A stretch of DNA of 32,072 nt from an uncultured Oscillospiraceae bacterium (GTDB lineage: Bacteria; Bacillota; Clostridia; Oscillospirales; Oscillospiraceae). Made by a program: the position numbers and the translations under genes. The first letter of the stretch is position 1. The number at the start of each line of letters is the position of its first letter. Below the pieces are notes generated by a model. That model was not told where the DNA came from. It ran no database searches and saw nothing but the letters and a program-made list of their open reading frames with translations. Where the stretch lies: the NCBI GenBank assembly GCA_947629775.1, contig CANRFA010000017.1:1-32072 (forward strand), read 5' to 3'. Shown piece by piece: positions 1-8,562 of the stretch.

Positions 1-1707
1 CAGCCCGACGTGGACTTCATCATCGACATCGGCGGGCAGGACATGAAGTGCTTCAAGATCCGCAACGGAGCCGTGGACTCCATCATGCTCAACGAGGCCT
101 GCTCCTCCGGCTGCGGCTCCTTCATCGAGACCTTCGCCCGGGCCCTGGGCTACGAGATCGCGGACTTCGCGAAGCTGGGGCTCTTCACGAAGAAACCGGT
201 CAATCTGGGCTCCCGCTGCACCGTCTTCATGAACTCCAGCGTAAAGCAGGCCCAGAAGGACGGGGCCAGCGTGGAGGACATCTCCGCCGGCCTCTCCACC
301 TCCATCGTGAAAAACGCCATCTACAAGGTCATCCGGGCCGCCTCCGCGGACGACCTGGGCCGCCACATCGTGGTGCAGGGCGGCACCTTCCTCAACGACG
401 CCGTCCTGCGGGCCTTTGAACAGGAACTGGGCCGGGAGGTCACCCGGCCGGTCATCGCGGGCATCATGGGCGCCTTCGGAGCCGCTCTGGCCGCCCGGGA
501 CCTCCATCTGGAGAAGTCCTCCCTCCTGGACGCCGAGGCCCTGCAGCGCTTCACCCATACCGCCCGGCCCGCCACCTGCGGTCTGTGCACAAACCACTGC
601 TCCCTGACGGTCAACTCCTTTGACGGCGGCCGCCGGTTCATCTCCGGAAACCGGTGCTCCCGCCCGCTGGGCGAGGAACCCAGACGTCTGCCGGACCTGA
701 TGCGCTACAAGTACGCGAAACTCCGGGAGCTCCATGGCAAGGGAACCGGCACAGGCACCCGGGGACGCATCGGCATCCCCTTCGGTCTCAACATGTACGA
801 GAACCTGCCCTTCTGGTTCGCCTTCTTCACCCATCTGAACTTCGAGGTGGTGCTCTCTCCGGAATCCTCCCGGAAGCTCTATCTGAAGGGCCAGCGCACG
901 ATCCCCTCGGATACGGTCTGCTACCCCGCCAAGCTGCTCCACGGCCACGTGATCGCTCTGCTGGAGGCCGGGGTGGACGCCATCTTCTATCCCTGCATGC
1001 CCTACAACTTCGACGAGGGCGCCAGCGACAACAACTACAACTGCCCCGTGGTGGCCTACTACCCGGAACTCATCGCCGCCAACATCCCGGAGCTGAAGAA
1101 CGCCCGCTACCTGAACCCCTACTTCGGCCTCCACCGGCCCCGGGACTTTGAAAAGCGGGCCGCGGACTGGTGCCAGAAGGAGTTCGGCATCCCGAAGAAG
1201 GAGACCGTCGCCGCCGCCCGGGCCGCCTACGCGGCCTACGACGCCTACAAGCAGGACCTGCGCGCCACCGCCCGCCAGTACATCGAGCAGGCCCGCAAAG
1301 AAGGGCATCCCATCCTCGTGGTGGCCGGACGGCCCTACCACATGGATCCGGAGATCAACCACGGCATCAACGACCTCATCACCTCCTACGGTTTCGTCCT
1401 CATTACGGAGGACTCCGTAGCCTGGCTGGAGGACAAGGCTCCCCGCCACGTCCTCAACCAGTGGACCTACCACGCCCGGATGTACAACGCCGCCCGCTAC
1501 GTCACCACCCAGAAGGACATGGAGGTCATCCAGCTGGTCTCCTTTGGATGCGGCATCGACGCCATCACCGGCGACGAGATGCGCTCCATCCTGGAGTCCG
1601 GCGGGAAGCTGTATACGCAGCTCAAGATCGACGATATCAGCAATCTGGGAGCGGTCCGGATCCGCATCCGCAGCCTGATGGCCGCCATCGAAGCCCGCTC
1701 CCGCTGA
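1..1707 (+). CDS. Acyl-CoA dehydratase activase-related protein (BadF/HgdC ASKHA ATPase + DUF2229), 5' truncated by window edge
   Basis: The reading frame is open from base 1, so the true start lies upstream; 568 codons are visible. The first ~170 residues are the end of a BadF/BadG/HgdC-type ATPase domain. They contain the phosphate-binding DIGGQDMK motif (residues ~9-16) and the two cysteine regions NEACSSGC and SRCTVFMNSS, which match the positions of the [4Fe-4S] ligands in HgdC-type activases. A DUF2229-type domain follows, beginning with CGLCTNHC. In the family, activases use ATP to push one electron into 2-hydroxyacyl-CoA dehydratases, but the substrate of this large subfamily is not established. 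The next gene starts 12 bases on with its own ribosome binding site. In many Clostridia the equivalents of these two genes form one ~1,400-aa protein, so they probably act as one complex. Family is clear; exact function is not. Confidence 0.88.
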   Translation, partial: QPDVDFIIDIGGQDMKCFKIRNGAVDSIMLNEACSSGCGSFIETFARALGYEIADFAKLGLFTKKPVNLGSRCTVFMNSSVKQAQKDGASVEDISAGLSTSIVKNAIYKVIRAASADDLGRHIVVQGGTFLNDAVLRAFEQELGREVTRPVIAGIMGAFGAALAARDLHLEKSSLLDAEALQRFTHTARPATCGLCTNHCSLTVNSFDGGRRFISGNRCSRPLGEEPRRLPDLMRYKYAKLRELHGKGTGTGTRGRIGIPFGLNMYENLPFWFAFFTHLNFEVVLSPESSRKLYLKGQRTIPSDTVCYPAKLLHGHVIALLEAGVDAIFYPCMPYNFDEGASDNNYNCPVVAYYPELIAANIPELKNARYLNPYFGLHRPRDFEKRAADWCQKEFGIPKKETVAAARAAYAAYDAYKQDLRATARQYIEQARKEGHPILVVAGRPYHMDPEINHGINDLITSYGFVLITEDSVAWLEDKAPRHVLNQWTYHARMYNAARYVTTQKDMEVIQLVSFGCGIDAITGDEMRSILESGGKLYTQLKIDDISNLGAVRIRIRSLMAAIEARSR

Positions 1708-1719
1708 AAGGAGAATCCC

Positions 1720-3033
1720 ATGGCCAAACTTGTTTACGACGAAACCGGACGGCTGCTCTTCACGAAAGAGATGAAGCAGGAGTACACCCTCCTGATGCCT
1801 CAGATGCTGCCGGTCCACTTCGGCATGATGCAGAAGCTGCTGGAGCGGGAGGGCTACAAAGTCGACATGCTTACCACCAACCACCGGGGCATTGTGGACG
1901 AGGGACTCAAGTACGTCCACAACGACACCTGCTACCCGGCCCTGCTGGTCATCGGGCAGCTGCTGGACGCGGTGAAGCACGGCGGCTACGACCCCCACAA
2001 GGTCGCCCTTCTCATCACCCAGACAGGCGGCGGCTGCCGGGCCAGCAACTACATCCACCTGCTGCGCAAGGCTCTGGAGAAGGCCGATCTGGCCTTCGTC
2101 CCCGTGATCTCCGTCAACCTCTCCGGCCTGGAGCACAACCCCGGCTTCTCCATGTCCATCCCCTTCCTGCGCAAGGTGATCTTCGCCATGCTCTACGGGG
2201 ATATCATCGTCAACGTGGCCAACCAGGTCCGCCCCTACGAGGTGGAGGCCGGCGCCGCGGACGCCATGATCGAGCGCTGGTCCCACCGTCTGGTGGAGGG
2301 CTTCCAGTCCGGAAAGGGCATGAGCCGCGGCCAGATGCGGAACAACTTCGACGCCATCTGCGCCGACTTCGCCGCCATCCCCGTCCAGGGCGAACCCAAA
2401 ATCCGGGTGGGTGTGGTCGGCGAGATCTACGTGAAGTTCGCCCCCCTGGGCAACAACAACCTGGAGCGCTTTCTGCTCTCGGAGGGCGTGGAGCCGGTGG
2501 TTCCCGGCCTCACGGACTTCATTATCTTCAAGATCTACAACCGGGTGGCCGACGTGGAGCTCTACGGCGGCAAGTGGATCAAGAAGGTGGGCTGCCGGCT
2601 GTTCATGGGCTACATCGAAAGCTGTCAGAAGGACATGATCGACGCCCTCAAGCGCTCCGGCCGCTTCCGGGCCCCCGGCACCTTCGAGGATCTGCACAGG
2701 CTGGTCCACGGCTATCTGGGAGACGGCAACAAGATGGGCGAAGGCTGGCTGCTGACCGCCGAGATGCTGGAGCTCATCCACTCCGGCACCAACAACATCG
2801 TCTGCACCCAGCCCTTCGGCTGCCTGCCCAACCACGTGGTGGGCAAGGGCATGATCCGCCGTCTGAAGGACGACTACCCCTACTCCAACATCGTCGCCAT
2901 CGACTACGACCCCGGCGCCACCCGCATCAACCAGGAAAACCGCATCAAGCTGATGCTGGCCAACGCCAGAGGTCTGGCGGGACAGGCCGCCGCCCACGCC
3001 CATGGGGAGCAGCCCCAGCCCGCCCACGCCTGA
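1720..3033 (+). CDS. 2-hydroxyacyl-CoA dehydratase-like protein (COG3581 type), partner of the upstream activase
   Basis: 437 aa. It starts at ATG behind GAAAGGAG, 12 bases after the upstream stop, so the two genes are almost certainly co-transcribed. The protein resembles the C-terminal part of large activase/dehydratase proteins (COG3581, HgdB-like). Visible landmarks are HNDTCYPALLVIGQLLDA near residues 67-84, ITQTGGGCRASNY near 102-114, and CTQPFGCLPNHVVGKGM near 364-380; the conserved cysteines in these segments are plausible iron-sulfur ligands. No membrane segment or signal peptide is seen. The C-terminus is an Ala/His-rich tail (GQAAAHAHGEQ...). Presumed anaerobic, cytoplasmic and electron-activated; the substrate cannot be read from the sequence. 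A strong terminator follows directly. Confidence 0.85.
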   Translation: MAKLVYDETGRLLFTKEMKQEYTLLMPQMLPVHFGMMQKLLEREGYKVDMLTTNHRGIVDEGLKYVHNDTCYPALLVIGQLLDAVKHGGYDPHKVALLITQTGGGCRASNYIHLLRKALEKADLAFVPVISVNLSGLEHNPGFSMSIPFLRKVIFAMLYGDIIVNVANQVRPYEVEAGAADAMIERWSHRLVEGFQSGKGMSRGQMRNNFDAICADFAAIPVQGEPKIRVGVVGEIYVKFAPLGNNNLERFLLSEGVEPVVPGLTDFIIFKIYNRVADVELYGGKWIKKVGCRLFMGYIESCQKDMIDALKRSGRFRAPGTFEDLHRLVHGYLGDGNKMGEGWLLTAEMLELIHSGTNNIVCTQPFGCLPNHVVGKGMIRRLKDDYPYSNIVAIDYDPGATRINQENRIKLMLANARGLAGQAAAHAHGEQPQPAHA

Positions 3034-3037
3034 ACCG

Positions 3038-3075
3038 CAAAAACCCCGTCCGGCAAAGCCGGACGGGGTTTCGTT
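3038..3075. terminator. Strong bidirectional intrinsic terminator
   Basis: A perfect 14-bp stem (AAACCCCGTCCGGC at 3041-3054, GCCGGACGGGGTTT at 3058-3071) closes on a 3-nt AAA loop. It has a T-rich tail on the + strand and a run of five T on the - strand. It sits between the converging dehydratase-like gene (5 bases past its stop) and the lysozyme gene, and can serve both. Confidence 0.93.
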
Positions 3076-3085
3076 TCCTGTCGCT

Positions 3086-4768
3086 CTATTTTTTCAGGGT
3101 GAGGCGGACATTCATGTCCACCGCTCCTTTGATTCCCTTCACGGTGCCCCGGTCCGAATACTGCCAGATGGCGAAGTCATAGTAGAACTGAGGCTGCGCG
3201 TTGTAGTCCGCGATCCAGAAGGGATACTGAACCACCTTGTCCAGCTCGTAGAGCTCATAGGCGATGTAACGGTTAAAGTAGATCATGGGGGAATAGCCCG
3301 CCTTCTCCACGGTACGGCAGAAGGCCAGGGCGGCGGCCGTCACGTCGGCGGCCTTCATGTTGTCCGTCCGGGCCCGGTCGTTGCCGATGTTTTCCCAGTC
3401 GAACACGACCGGACCGTGGAAGTCCGGGTGGCGCTTCAGCTGCTCCAGCACGAAGCTGGCCTCCGCCACCGCCTCCTTCTCGGAGATGGCCTGGGAGAAG
3501 AAATAGACTCCCGTCTCCAGACCGGCGTCCATGGCCCCCTCCAGATTGGCGTCAAACCGGTTATCGCTGTAGATTGTGCCGCTGTTGAGCCCGTAGTAGC
3601 GTCCGCCCACCCGGATGATGGCGAACTTCACGCCGTCCCCCGCCACCTGTTTCCAGTTGATATCCCCCTGGTAGGTGGCGACATCGATGCCCAGCGTGAC
3701 CTCCACATCCTCCGCGGAACAGGTCACACGGCCGTTTTTCAGGGAGAAGGTCTCCTGATCATAGGGGCTGACGGGTACGCCCGGCGCGATGTCGATCATC
3801 TTATCGCGGAACGGAAACTGCGTGGGAGGCTCCTCTTCCCCGGGATCCACCGGGTCATCCGGATCGGACGGATCCCCGGGGGTCTGCGGGTCATTGGGAT
3901 CCGCCGGCTCGTTCGGGTCCGTCGGGTCGCTCGGGTCCATTCCGTTGTCGGGATTCTCCGGCTCCTGCGTCCCGCCGGGCTTCTGGATAAGACCGGGGTC
4001 TTCCATTTCGCCGAGGTTCTCCGAGCCGGCCGGGTCCTCCGCTTCGCCGGGGTTCTCCGGCCCGACCGGGTCTTCCGGCTTCGCGGGATCCTCCTGGCTG
4101 TCCGGGGTCAGCGGGCGGTTGCGCTGCCAGTCCACCATCCGCCAGACGATGGCGCTCAGTTCGCTGCGGCTGATGGGGGTATCCGGCATGAAGATCCGTC
4201 CGCCGCCCTCGAAGGTTCCCTCCACGAGGCCCTCCTGATAGAGAGCCGTCACGTACCCGTCGTCCACATCGGAGAAGGGAGAGGGCTCCGTGATCCCCGC
4301 TTCGGCGTCCCGCATGGCGGGTTCGATGCCCAGTCCCTTCGCCGCCATACGGGCGATGAACAGGCGGGTGGCGGAGCCGTTCAGCTCGTCCGGAATCTCT
4401 TCCGGATCCACCCACCCCCGGGCGATGGCGGTATCCACATAGCCCTGGGCGTAGTGGGTGCCTTCGGGCGGTTCGGGGTCCCCGCCTCCGGCGGTGCGGA
4501 CCACCAGAATGATGGAGTCTCCGGCCCGGATTTCGTCCTGCGGACCGAAGTTTCCGTTGTCGTAGCCCCGGATCAGCCCCAGACGGGTCAGCGCCTCCAC
4601 ATAGGGGTAGTACCATCTGTCCTCCTCCACGTCGGGGAAGGAACTGCTCCAGTCGGGGGAAACGTCGGGGGAGGAGGCGGCCAGAGATGGCATGACGGGC
4701 ATGACGGTCAGGGCGGCGGTCAGCAGCCAGGCGGCCGCCCGCCTTCCGGAATGCTTGAGAATGCGCAT
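3086..4768 (-). CDS. Secreted SLH-domain glycoside hydrolase family 25 lysozyme
   Basis: 560 aa. Residues 1-31 are a signal peptide (basic start, hydrophobic core, cut after SLA-A). Three SLH-like repeats follow at ~44-84 (FPDVEEDRWYYPYVEAL...), ~102-150 and ~164-218, which usually bind secondary cell-wall polymer. Residues 221-322 are a Pro/Asp/Glu/Gly-rich linker with repeated DPxDP units. The catalytic GH25 domain spans ~358-556. It opens with GIDVATYQGDINW, carries the DxE catalytic pair in FDWEN (D457, E459), and has the late FWIADYNAQP and FAIWQYSDRG strands. GH25 enzymes cut the MurNAc-GlcNAc bond, so this is probably a wall-anchored autolysin. The start is supported by GAAAGG 9 bases upstream. 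It has its own promoter at 4859-4887 and a GC-rich leader hairpin. Confidence 0.93.
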   Translation of the reverse strand: MRILKHSGRRAAAWLLTAALTVMPVMPSLAASSPDVSPDWSSSFPDVEEDRWYYPYVEALTRLGLIRGYDNGNFGPQDEIRAGDSIILVVRTAGGGDPEPPEGTHYAQGYVDTAIARGWVDPEEIPDELNGSATRLFIARMAAKGLGIEPAMRDAEAGITEPSPFSDVDDGYVTALYQEGLVEGTFEGGGRIFMPDTPISRSELSAIVWRMVDWQRNRPLTPDSQEDPAKPEDPVGPENPGEAEDPAGSENLGEMEDPGLIQKPGGTQEPENPDNGMDPSDPTDPNEPADPNDPQTPGDPSDPDDPVDPGEEEPPTQFPFRDKMIDIAPGVPVSPYDQETFSLKNGRVTCSAEDVEVTLGIDVATYQGDINWKQVAGDGVKFAIIRVGGRYYGLNSGTIYSDNRFDANLEGAMDAGLETGVYFFSQAISEKEAVAEASFVLEQLKRHPDFHGPVVFDWENIGNDRARTDNMKAADVTAAALAFCRTVEKAGYSPMIYFNRYIAYELYELDKVVQYPFWIADYNAQPQFYYDFAIWQYSDRGTVKGIKGAVDMNVRLTLKK

Positions 4769-4792
4769 ACGGATAATCCTTTCTGTTTTCTG

Positions 4793-4850
4793 CCTGAACG
4801 GGCCGGCCCGGGCGCTCCGAAACCGGGCGTACCCGGGCCGTTCCGGCAGG
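4793..4850 (-). promoter_or_regulatory. Imperfect GC-rich inverted repeat in the lysozyme mRNA leader
   Basis: CCTG...AACGG...GGCCCGGG pairs with CCCGGGCC...CCGTT...CAGG around a ~19-nt loop. About 15 bp can form with asymmetric bulges. It begins at the predicted transcription start and ends ~25 bases before the lysozyme ATG. On the - strand no T run follows, so it is not a terminator for the recombinase; on the + strand TTTT follows. It could stabilise or control translation of the lysozyme mRNA. Confidence 0.5.
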
Positions 4851-4858
4851 TTTTCCCT

Positions 4859-4887
4859 ATTTTAGCAGAAAGCGCCCCGCCTCTCAA
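4859..4887 (-). promoter_or_regulatory. Sigma-A-type promoter of the GH25 lysozyme gene
   Basis: On the - strand, TTGAGA (4882-4887), a 17-base spacer and TAAAAT (4859-4864). It lies 11 bases after the stop of the recombinase gene and ~90 bases upstream of the lysozyme start, so the lysozyme does not depend on recombinase transcription. Confidence 0.8.
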
Positions 4888-4898
4888 GAGGAAAGATT

Positions 4899-6113
4899 TT
4901 ACTCCTTCTTCTCCTGGTCCTGGTTCTGGTCCTGCTCCTGCGCCTTCTCCTGCGCCTTCTCCTCTTCCTTCTCCTTCTCCCCCTTCTTCTCCGGCTTCAG
5001 GGCCTCGGAGACCTTCACCATCACGTCCTCGTGGGTGCGGTCCACCAGGTGGGTGTAGATGCGCCCCGTGGTGGCGGGGGTGGAGTGACCCAGCGCCTTG
5101 CCGATGTCGAAGAGGGTCACGCCCTGGAGGGACGCGATGGTGGCGAAGGAGTGGCGCAGGCCGTGGAGGGTCACCCGGGGCAGGCCCCGGGCGCTGAGGA
5201 AGCGGGTGAAGGCCAGGGAGAGCACGTTGGGCGAGTAGGGCTCGCCCTTGCGGTTGAGGACCACGAAGCCCTCGGGGTTGCGGACGACCTCCGTCGCCTG
5301 GCGGTTCTTTTCCCTGCGCAGGAGAGAGAGCATGTCGTCCGAGAGGAAGAGGGTGCGGGTGGAGGAGCGGTTCTTGGGCTCCTTCTCCACGATGGTCCGG
5401 CCGCAGCAGGTCCGGGCCTCCCGGATGGAGACGATGCGCCGCTCCAGGTCCACGTTCTTCCACTTCAGGCCGCACAGCTCCTCCCGGCGCATGCCCAGGC
5501 TGCCGGCCAGGTGCACGGCCACCTCCAGCCGGTGACCCTCCACCTGCCGGTACAGTTCCTTCAGCTGGGCCGGGTTGTAGAAAGCCGTCTCGTTCTGCCG
5601 CACCCGCGGGGCCTCCACCCGGTCGAGGGGGGAGGAGAGAATCCGGCCCTGGCGCACCGCGGTGCGGTAGGCCGCCGCCAGCAGGTCGTGGTGCCGGCGC
5701 ACCGTATTGGAGCACAGGCCCTTCTCCCGCATGACGTCCACATAGTACTTCTGAATCTCGGCGGGGGTCACTTCGTCCAGGAAGCGGCTGCCGAACACCG
5801 GCAGCAGGTGGTTCTCGATGATCTTCTCATAGGAGTAGGCGGTGGTATCCGCCCGGTTCGGCCGAATGATGGTATCCATCCACTCATCCAGCCACTCTTC
5901 CACCGAGATCTTCGAGACGGGGGTCTGGGACTCGGACTTCCGCTGCGTCAGGACGTGTTCCCGGAGCGCTTCCCGGGCCGCGTCCAGGGTCTGATAGGTC
6001 CGGTACTGCCGGTACCGGCGGTTGGTGTCGTCCGTGCCCATGTCCAGACAGACATAGAAGCACTTCCGGCCGTTGTCGTAGGAGATGTTCTTCTCCACCA
6101 CGGTCCTTGCCAT
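4899..6113 (-). CDS. Orphan site-specific tyrosine recombinase (phage-type integrase)
   Basis: 404 aa with AAAGGAGG ahead of the ATG. Residues ~1-58 form a small arm-binding-like N-terminus, ~64-160 the SAM-like core-binding domain, and ~175-365 the catalytic domain. The catalytic set is complete: R209 (GMRREEL), K247 (likely), H317-x-x-R320 (HGLRHSF), H343 (LGHS) and nucleophile Y353 (GRIYTH). Such enzymes cut and rejoin DNA at attachment sites. The last ~30 residues are an unusual K/E/Q/D-rich tail encoded by a simple-sequence CTTCTC-like tract. No excisionase, phage or conjugation gene and no tRNA are nearby, so it is either a remnant of an integrated element or a stand-alone recombinase. 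No att direct repeats were recognised. Confidence 0.92.
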   Translation of the reverse strand: MARTVVEKNISYDNGRKCFYVCLDMGTDDTNRRYRQYRTYQTLDAAREALREHVLTQRKSESQTPVSKISVEEWLDEWMDTIIRPNRADTTAYSYEKIIENHLLPVFGSRFLDEVTPAEIQKYYVDVMREKGLCSNTVRRHHDLLAAAYRTAVRQGRILSSPLDRVEAPRVRQNETAFYNPAQLKELYRQVEGHRLEVAVHLAGSLGMRREELCGLKWKNVDLERRIVSIREARTCCGRTIVEKEPKNRSSTRTLFLSDDMLSLLRREKNRQATEVVRNPEGFVVLNRKGEPYSPNVLSLAFTRFLSARGLPRVTLHGLRHSFATIASLQGVTLFDIGKALGHSTPATTGRIYTHLVDRTHEDVMVKVSEALKPEKKGEKEKEEEKAQEKAQEQDQNQDQEKKE

Positions 6114-6141
6114 ATTATGGCCTCCTTTTCTCTGATTTACT

Positions 6142-6170
6142 GCCCTGTCAGTATCTTACACGAACAGGGC
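6142..6170. promoter_or_regulatory. Inverted repeat upstream of the recombinase gene
   Basis: GCCCTGT (6142-6148) and ACAGGGC (6164-6170) form a perfect 7-bp inverted repeat around 15 bases, 29-57 bases upstream of the recombinase start. The position fits an operator or recombination-related site. No clear -35/-10 pair was identified beside it. Confidence 0.3.
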
Positions 6171-6289
6171 GGCATTCGGCGCCGATGCGCGCCGGAAAGG
6201 AGCCACTGAGGCGGCGGTGGAATTCAGGCTTTTTCTTTTTCTCCGTCCGTGGTACAATGTCCGCAACGACTTCAGAAAGGGGAAGAGCC

Positions 6290-7870
6290 ATGATCTGCAT
6301 CTCCAACCTCGTCCTGCCGCCGGATGGAACCCCGGAACAGCTGCGCGCTCTGGCCGCCGCCGAACTGGGGGTTCCCGCCCGGGATCTGGACGGGATGCGA
6401 CTGGTCCGCCAGTCCATCGACGCCCGCCGGGGCACTGTCCGTCTGGTTTCCTCCGTGGAGGTCGCTCTTCCGGACGAGGAAGACGTGGTCCGCCGTTCTC
6501 CCGGCCGCCACGTGACGCTGGTTCATCCCGTTCCCTATGTCTTTCCTCCGGTCCTGCGCCGCTCCTCCCTTCCCCCCGTGGTGGTGGGAATGGGACCGGC
6601 GGGACTCTTTGCCGCCCTCTTTCTGGCCCGCGCCGGTCTGCCCTCCATCGTCCTGGAGCGGGGCCAGGATGTGGATCGGCGCAGGCGGGACGTACAGGGG
6701 TTCTGGAACGGCGGCCCTCTGGATCCGGACTCCAACGTGCAGTTCGGAGAAGGAGGCGCGGGGACCTTCTCCGACGGCAAGCTGACCACCGGCACCCACG
6801 ACGGCCGCATCGCCGTGGTTCTGGAAACGCTGGCGGGCGCCGGGGCCCCCGAGGATATCCTCTGGTCCCACAAGCCCCACATCGGAACGGATATTCTCTG
6901 CGAAGTGGTGCGCTCCATGCGCCTGGAGCTGCAGCGGCTGGGCTGCGACATCCGCTTCGGCCACCGGCTGGAGTCCCTCGTCACGGACCGCGGAGCGCTG
7001 TCCGCCCTGCGGGTCCGCTCTCCCGAGGGAGAATACGAACTTCCCGCCGACGCCTGCGTCCTGGCCCCCGGCCACTCCGCCCGGGATACCTTCGCCATGC
7101 TCCACGCCGCGGGGGTCCCCATGGAACCCAAGAGCTTCGCCATCGGGGTGCGGATGGAGCATCTGCAGCGGGACATCAGCCACAGGCAGTACGGTCCCGC
7201 CTGGCAGCAGCTGCCCCCCTCGGACTACCGGCTGGCCTGCCATCTGCCCGGCGGCCGCTCGGTGTTCAGCTTCTGTGTCTGCCCCGGAGGGCAGGTGGTG
7301 GCCGCCGCTTCGGAACCCGGCTGTCTGGTCACCAACGGCATGAGCCTCCGGGCCCGGGACGGGAAAAACATCAACGGCGCCCTGCTGGTCAATGTCACCC
7401 CGGAGGACTTTCCGGCCGGAGACGTCCTCTCCGGCGTGCGCTTTCAGCGGCAGTGGGAGCGCGCCGCCTTTGTTCTGGGGGGAGAAGGGTACCGCGCCCC
7501 CGCCCAGCGGCTGGAGGACTTCCTGCTCGCCCGTCCCTCCCGCGGCCCCGGCCACATCCGGCCGTCCTATCGGCCGGGCGTCGCCTGGACCTCTCTGGAC
7601 GGCTGTCTGCCCGGCTATGTGACCGCCTCCCTGCGGGAAGCGATTCCCCTTCTGGACCGCAAACTGAAGGGCTTCGCCACCCCGGACGCGCTGCTGATCG
7701 GAGTGGAGACCCGTTCTTCCTCTCCGGTCCGCATCCTGCGGGACGAAAACTGCCAGTCCTCCCTGGCCGGGCTCTTCCCCTGCGGGGAGGGAGCCGGCTA
7801 CGCCGGGGGCATCGTCTCCGCCGCCGTGGACGGCATCCGCGTAGCGGAAGCCGTGGCCTCCCGAAGCTGA
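6290..7870 (+). CDS. FAD-dependent dehydrogenase (COG2509-type)
   Basis: 526 aa. The ATG at 6290 is preceded by AAAGGGG at 7 bases; the frame is open further upstream but without a ribosome binding site. The Rossmann FAD-binding motif GMGPAG is at ~100-105 after an ~90-residue N-terminal region, followed by the acidic end of the second strand (VLERG). NVQFGEGGAGTFSDGKL (~145-161) is a hallmark of this uncharacterised family, and near the C-terminus FPCGEGAGYAGGIVSAAVDG contacts FAD. The electron donor, acceptor and substrate are unknown. A possible -10 (TACAAT, 6253-6258) lies upstream with only a poor -35. The last 73 bases overlap the 3' end of the convergent methyltransferase gene. Confidence 0.88.
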   Translation: MICISNLVLPPDGTPEQLRALAAAELGVPARDLDGMRLVRQSIDARRGTVRLVSSVEVALPDEEDVVRRSPGRHVTLVHPVPYVFPPVLRRSSLPPVVVGMGPAGLFAALFLARAGLPSIVLERGQDVDRRRRDVQGFWNGGPLDPDSNVQFGEGGAGTFSDGKLTTGTHDGRIAVVLETLAGAGAPEDILWSHKPHIGTDILCEVVRSMRLELQRLGCDIRFGHRLESLVTDRGALSALRVRSPEGEYELPADACVLAPGHSARDTFAMLHAAGVPMEPKSFAIGVRMEHLQRDISHRQYGPAWQQLPPSDYRLACHLPGGRSVFSFCVCPGGQVVAAASEPGCLVTNGMSLRARDGKNINGALLVNVTPEDFPAGDVLSGVRFQRQWERAAFVLGGEGYRAPAQRLEDFLLARPSRGPGHIRPSYRPGVAWTSLDGCLPGYVTASLREAIPLLDRKLKGFATPDALLIGVETRSSSPVRILRDENCQSSLAGLFPCGEGAGYAGGIVSAAVDGIRVAEAVASRS

Positions 7871-8490
7871 GGCTCCACCTGCAGCCCGGGTCTGCCCCCC
7901 TTTACCGCCTCCACGAGAAGCAGAAAGGGCGCCCGCTCCGGGGTGTGCGCCACCAGCTGCAGCCGCTTGGGCTCCAGACGCTCCCGCCGCAGCGCGCACA
8001 GCACGTCCGTCATGCGCTCCGGCCGATGGCAGAGGGCAAATCGTCCTCCGTTGCGGGTCAGCCGGGACGCCGCCCGGCACAATTCCTCCAGGGAACAGGT
8101 CTCTTCGCTGCGCGCCGGACCGCCGCCGCGGCCGCTGCCCACCGGAAAGTACGGCGGATTGGAGATCACCAGGTCGAAGGACCCGTCCGCAAAGGGCCGC
8201 TCCCGCAGGTCTCCCCACCGGATCTCCCCCCGCAGACCGTTGCGCTCCAGGTTGGCCCGGGCGGTCTCCGCCGCCCAGAGGTCCAGCTCCACGCCGCACA
8301 TATCCAGCGCCCTCTCCCGCTCCGCCAGCAGCAGAAGCAGCACGCCGCTCCCCGTTCCCAGGTCACAGACCCGCCACCCCCGCTTCACCGTGGCGAAGCG
8401 GCCCAGCCGAAGGGCGTCCGCCCCCAGGGGAAAGACCCCCTCTTCCCAGGACAGCACAAAGGGCCCCAGACGTTCCGTATGGCTCTCCAT
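7798..8490 (-). CDS. TrmN6-like tRNA1(Val) adenine-N6 methyltransferase family protein (COG4123)
   Basis: 230 aa. The chosen start (MESHTERLG) has AGGTG 9 bases upstream and matches the usual ERL... opening; an alternative start at 8523 adds 11 residues but lacks a ribosome binding site. It is a class I SAM methyltransferase: DLGTGSGVL is the SAM-binding loop, a GVELD segment follows, and NPPY is the N6-adenine catalytic motif. FALCHRPERM and the near-terminal VEAVKGGRPGL are typical of the family, which modifies a tRNA anticodon-loop adenine. The last ~24 residues (PQLREATASATR...) look atypical and are read antisense to the end of the FAD dehydrogenase gene, suggesting the natural 3' end was replaced. 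Confidence 0.85.
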   Translation of the reverse strand: MESHTERLGPFVLSWEEGVFPLGADALRLGRFATVKRGWRVCDLGTGSGVLLLLLAERERALDMCGVELDLWAAETARANLERNGLRGEIRWGDLRERPFADGSFDLVISNPPYFPVGSGRGGGPARSEETCSLEELCRAASRLTRNGGRFALCHRPERMTDVLCALRRERLEPKRLQLVAHTPERAPFLLLVEAVKGGRPGLQVEPQLREATASATRMPSTAAETMPPA

Positions 8491-8562
8491 GACCCTTTTC
8501 ACCTGCCCGGAATCCGTTTTCATACCCGCCACACGCCACACGCCATTGGAAGGAGAATCAGC

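Noticed and set aside
1-3033. Frameshift splitting one large activase gene in two
   Set aside because: The second gene has its own ribosome binding site and start 12 bases after the first stop in a clean arrangement; split versions are common in this family.
3789-4238. CRISPR-like or tandem repeat array in the lysozyme gene
   Set aside because: The short repeating pattern is the Pro/Asp-rich DPxDP linker coding sequence in frame, with no spacer structure.
6253-6258. Promoter for the FAD dehydrogenase at TACAAT
   Set aside because: The -10 is fair, but the region 17 bases upstream (TTTTTC) is not a -35 box; too weak to list as a feature.
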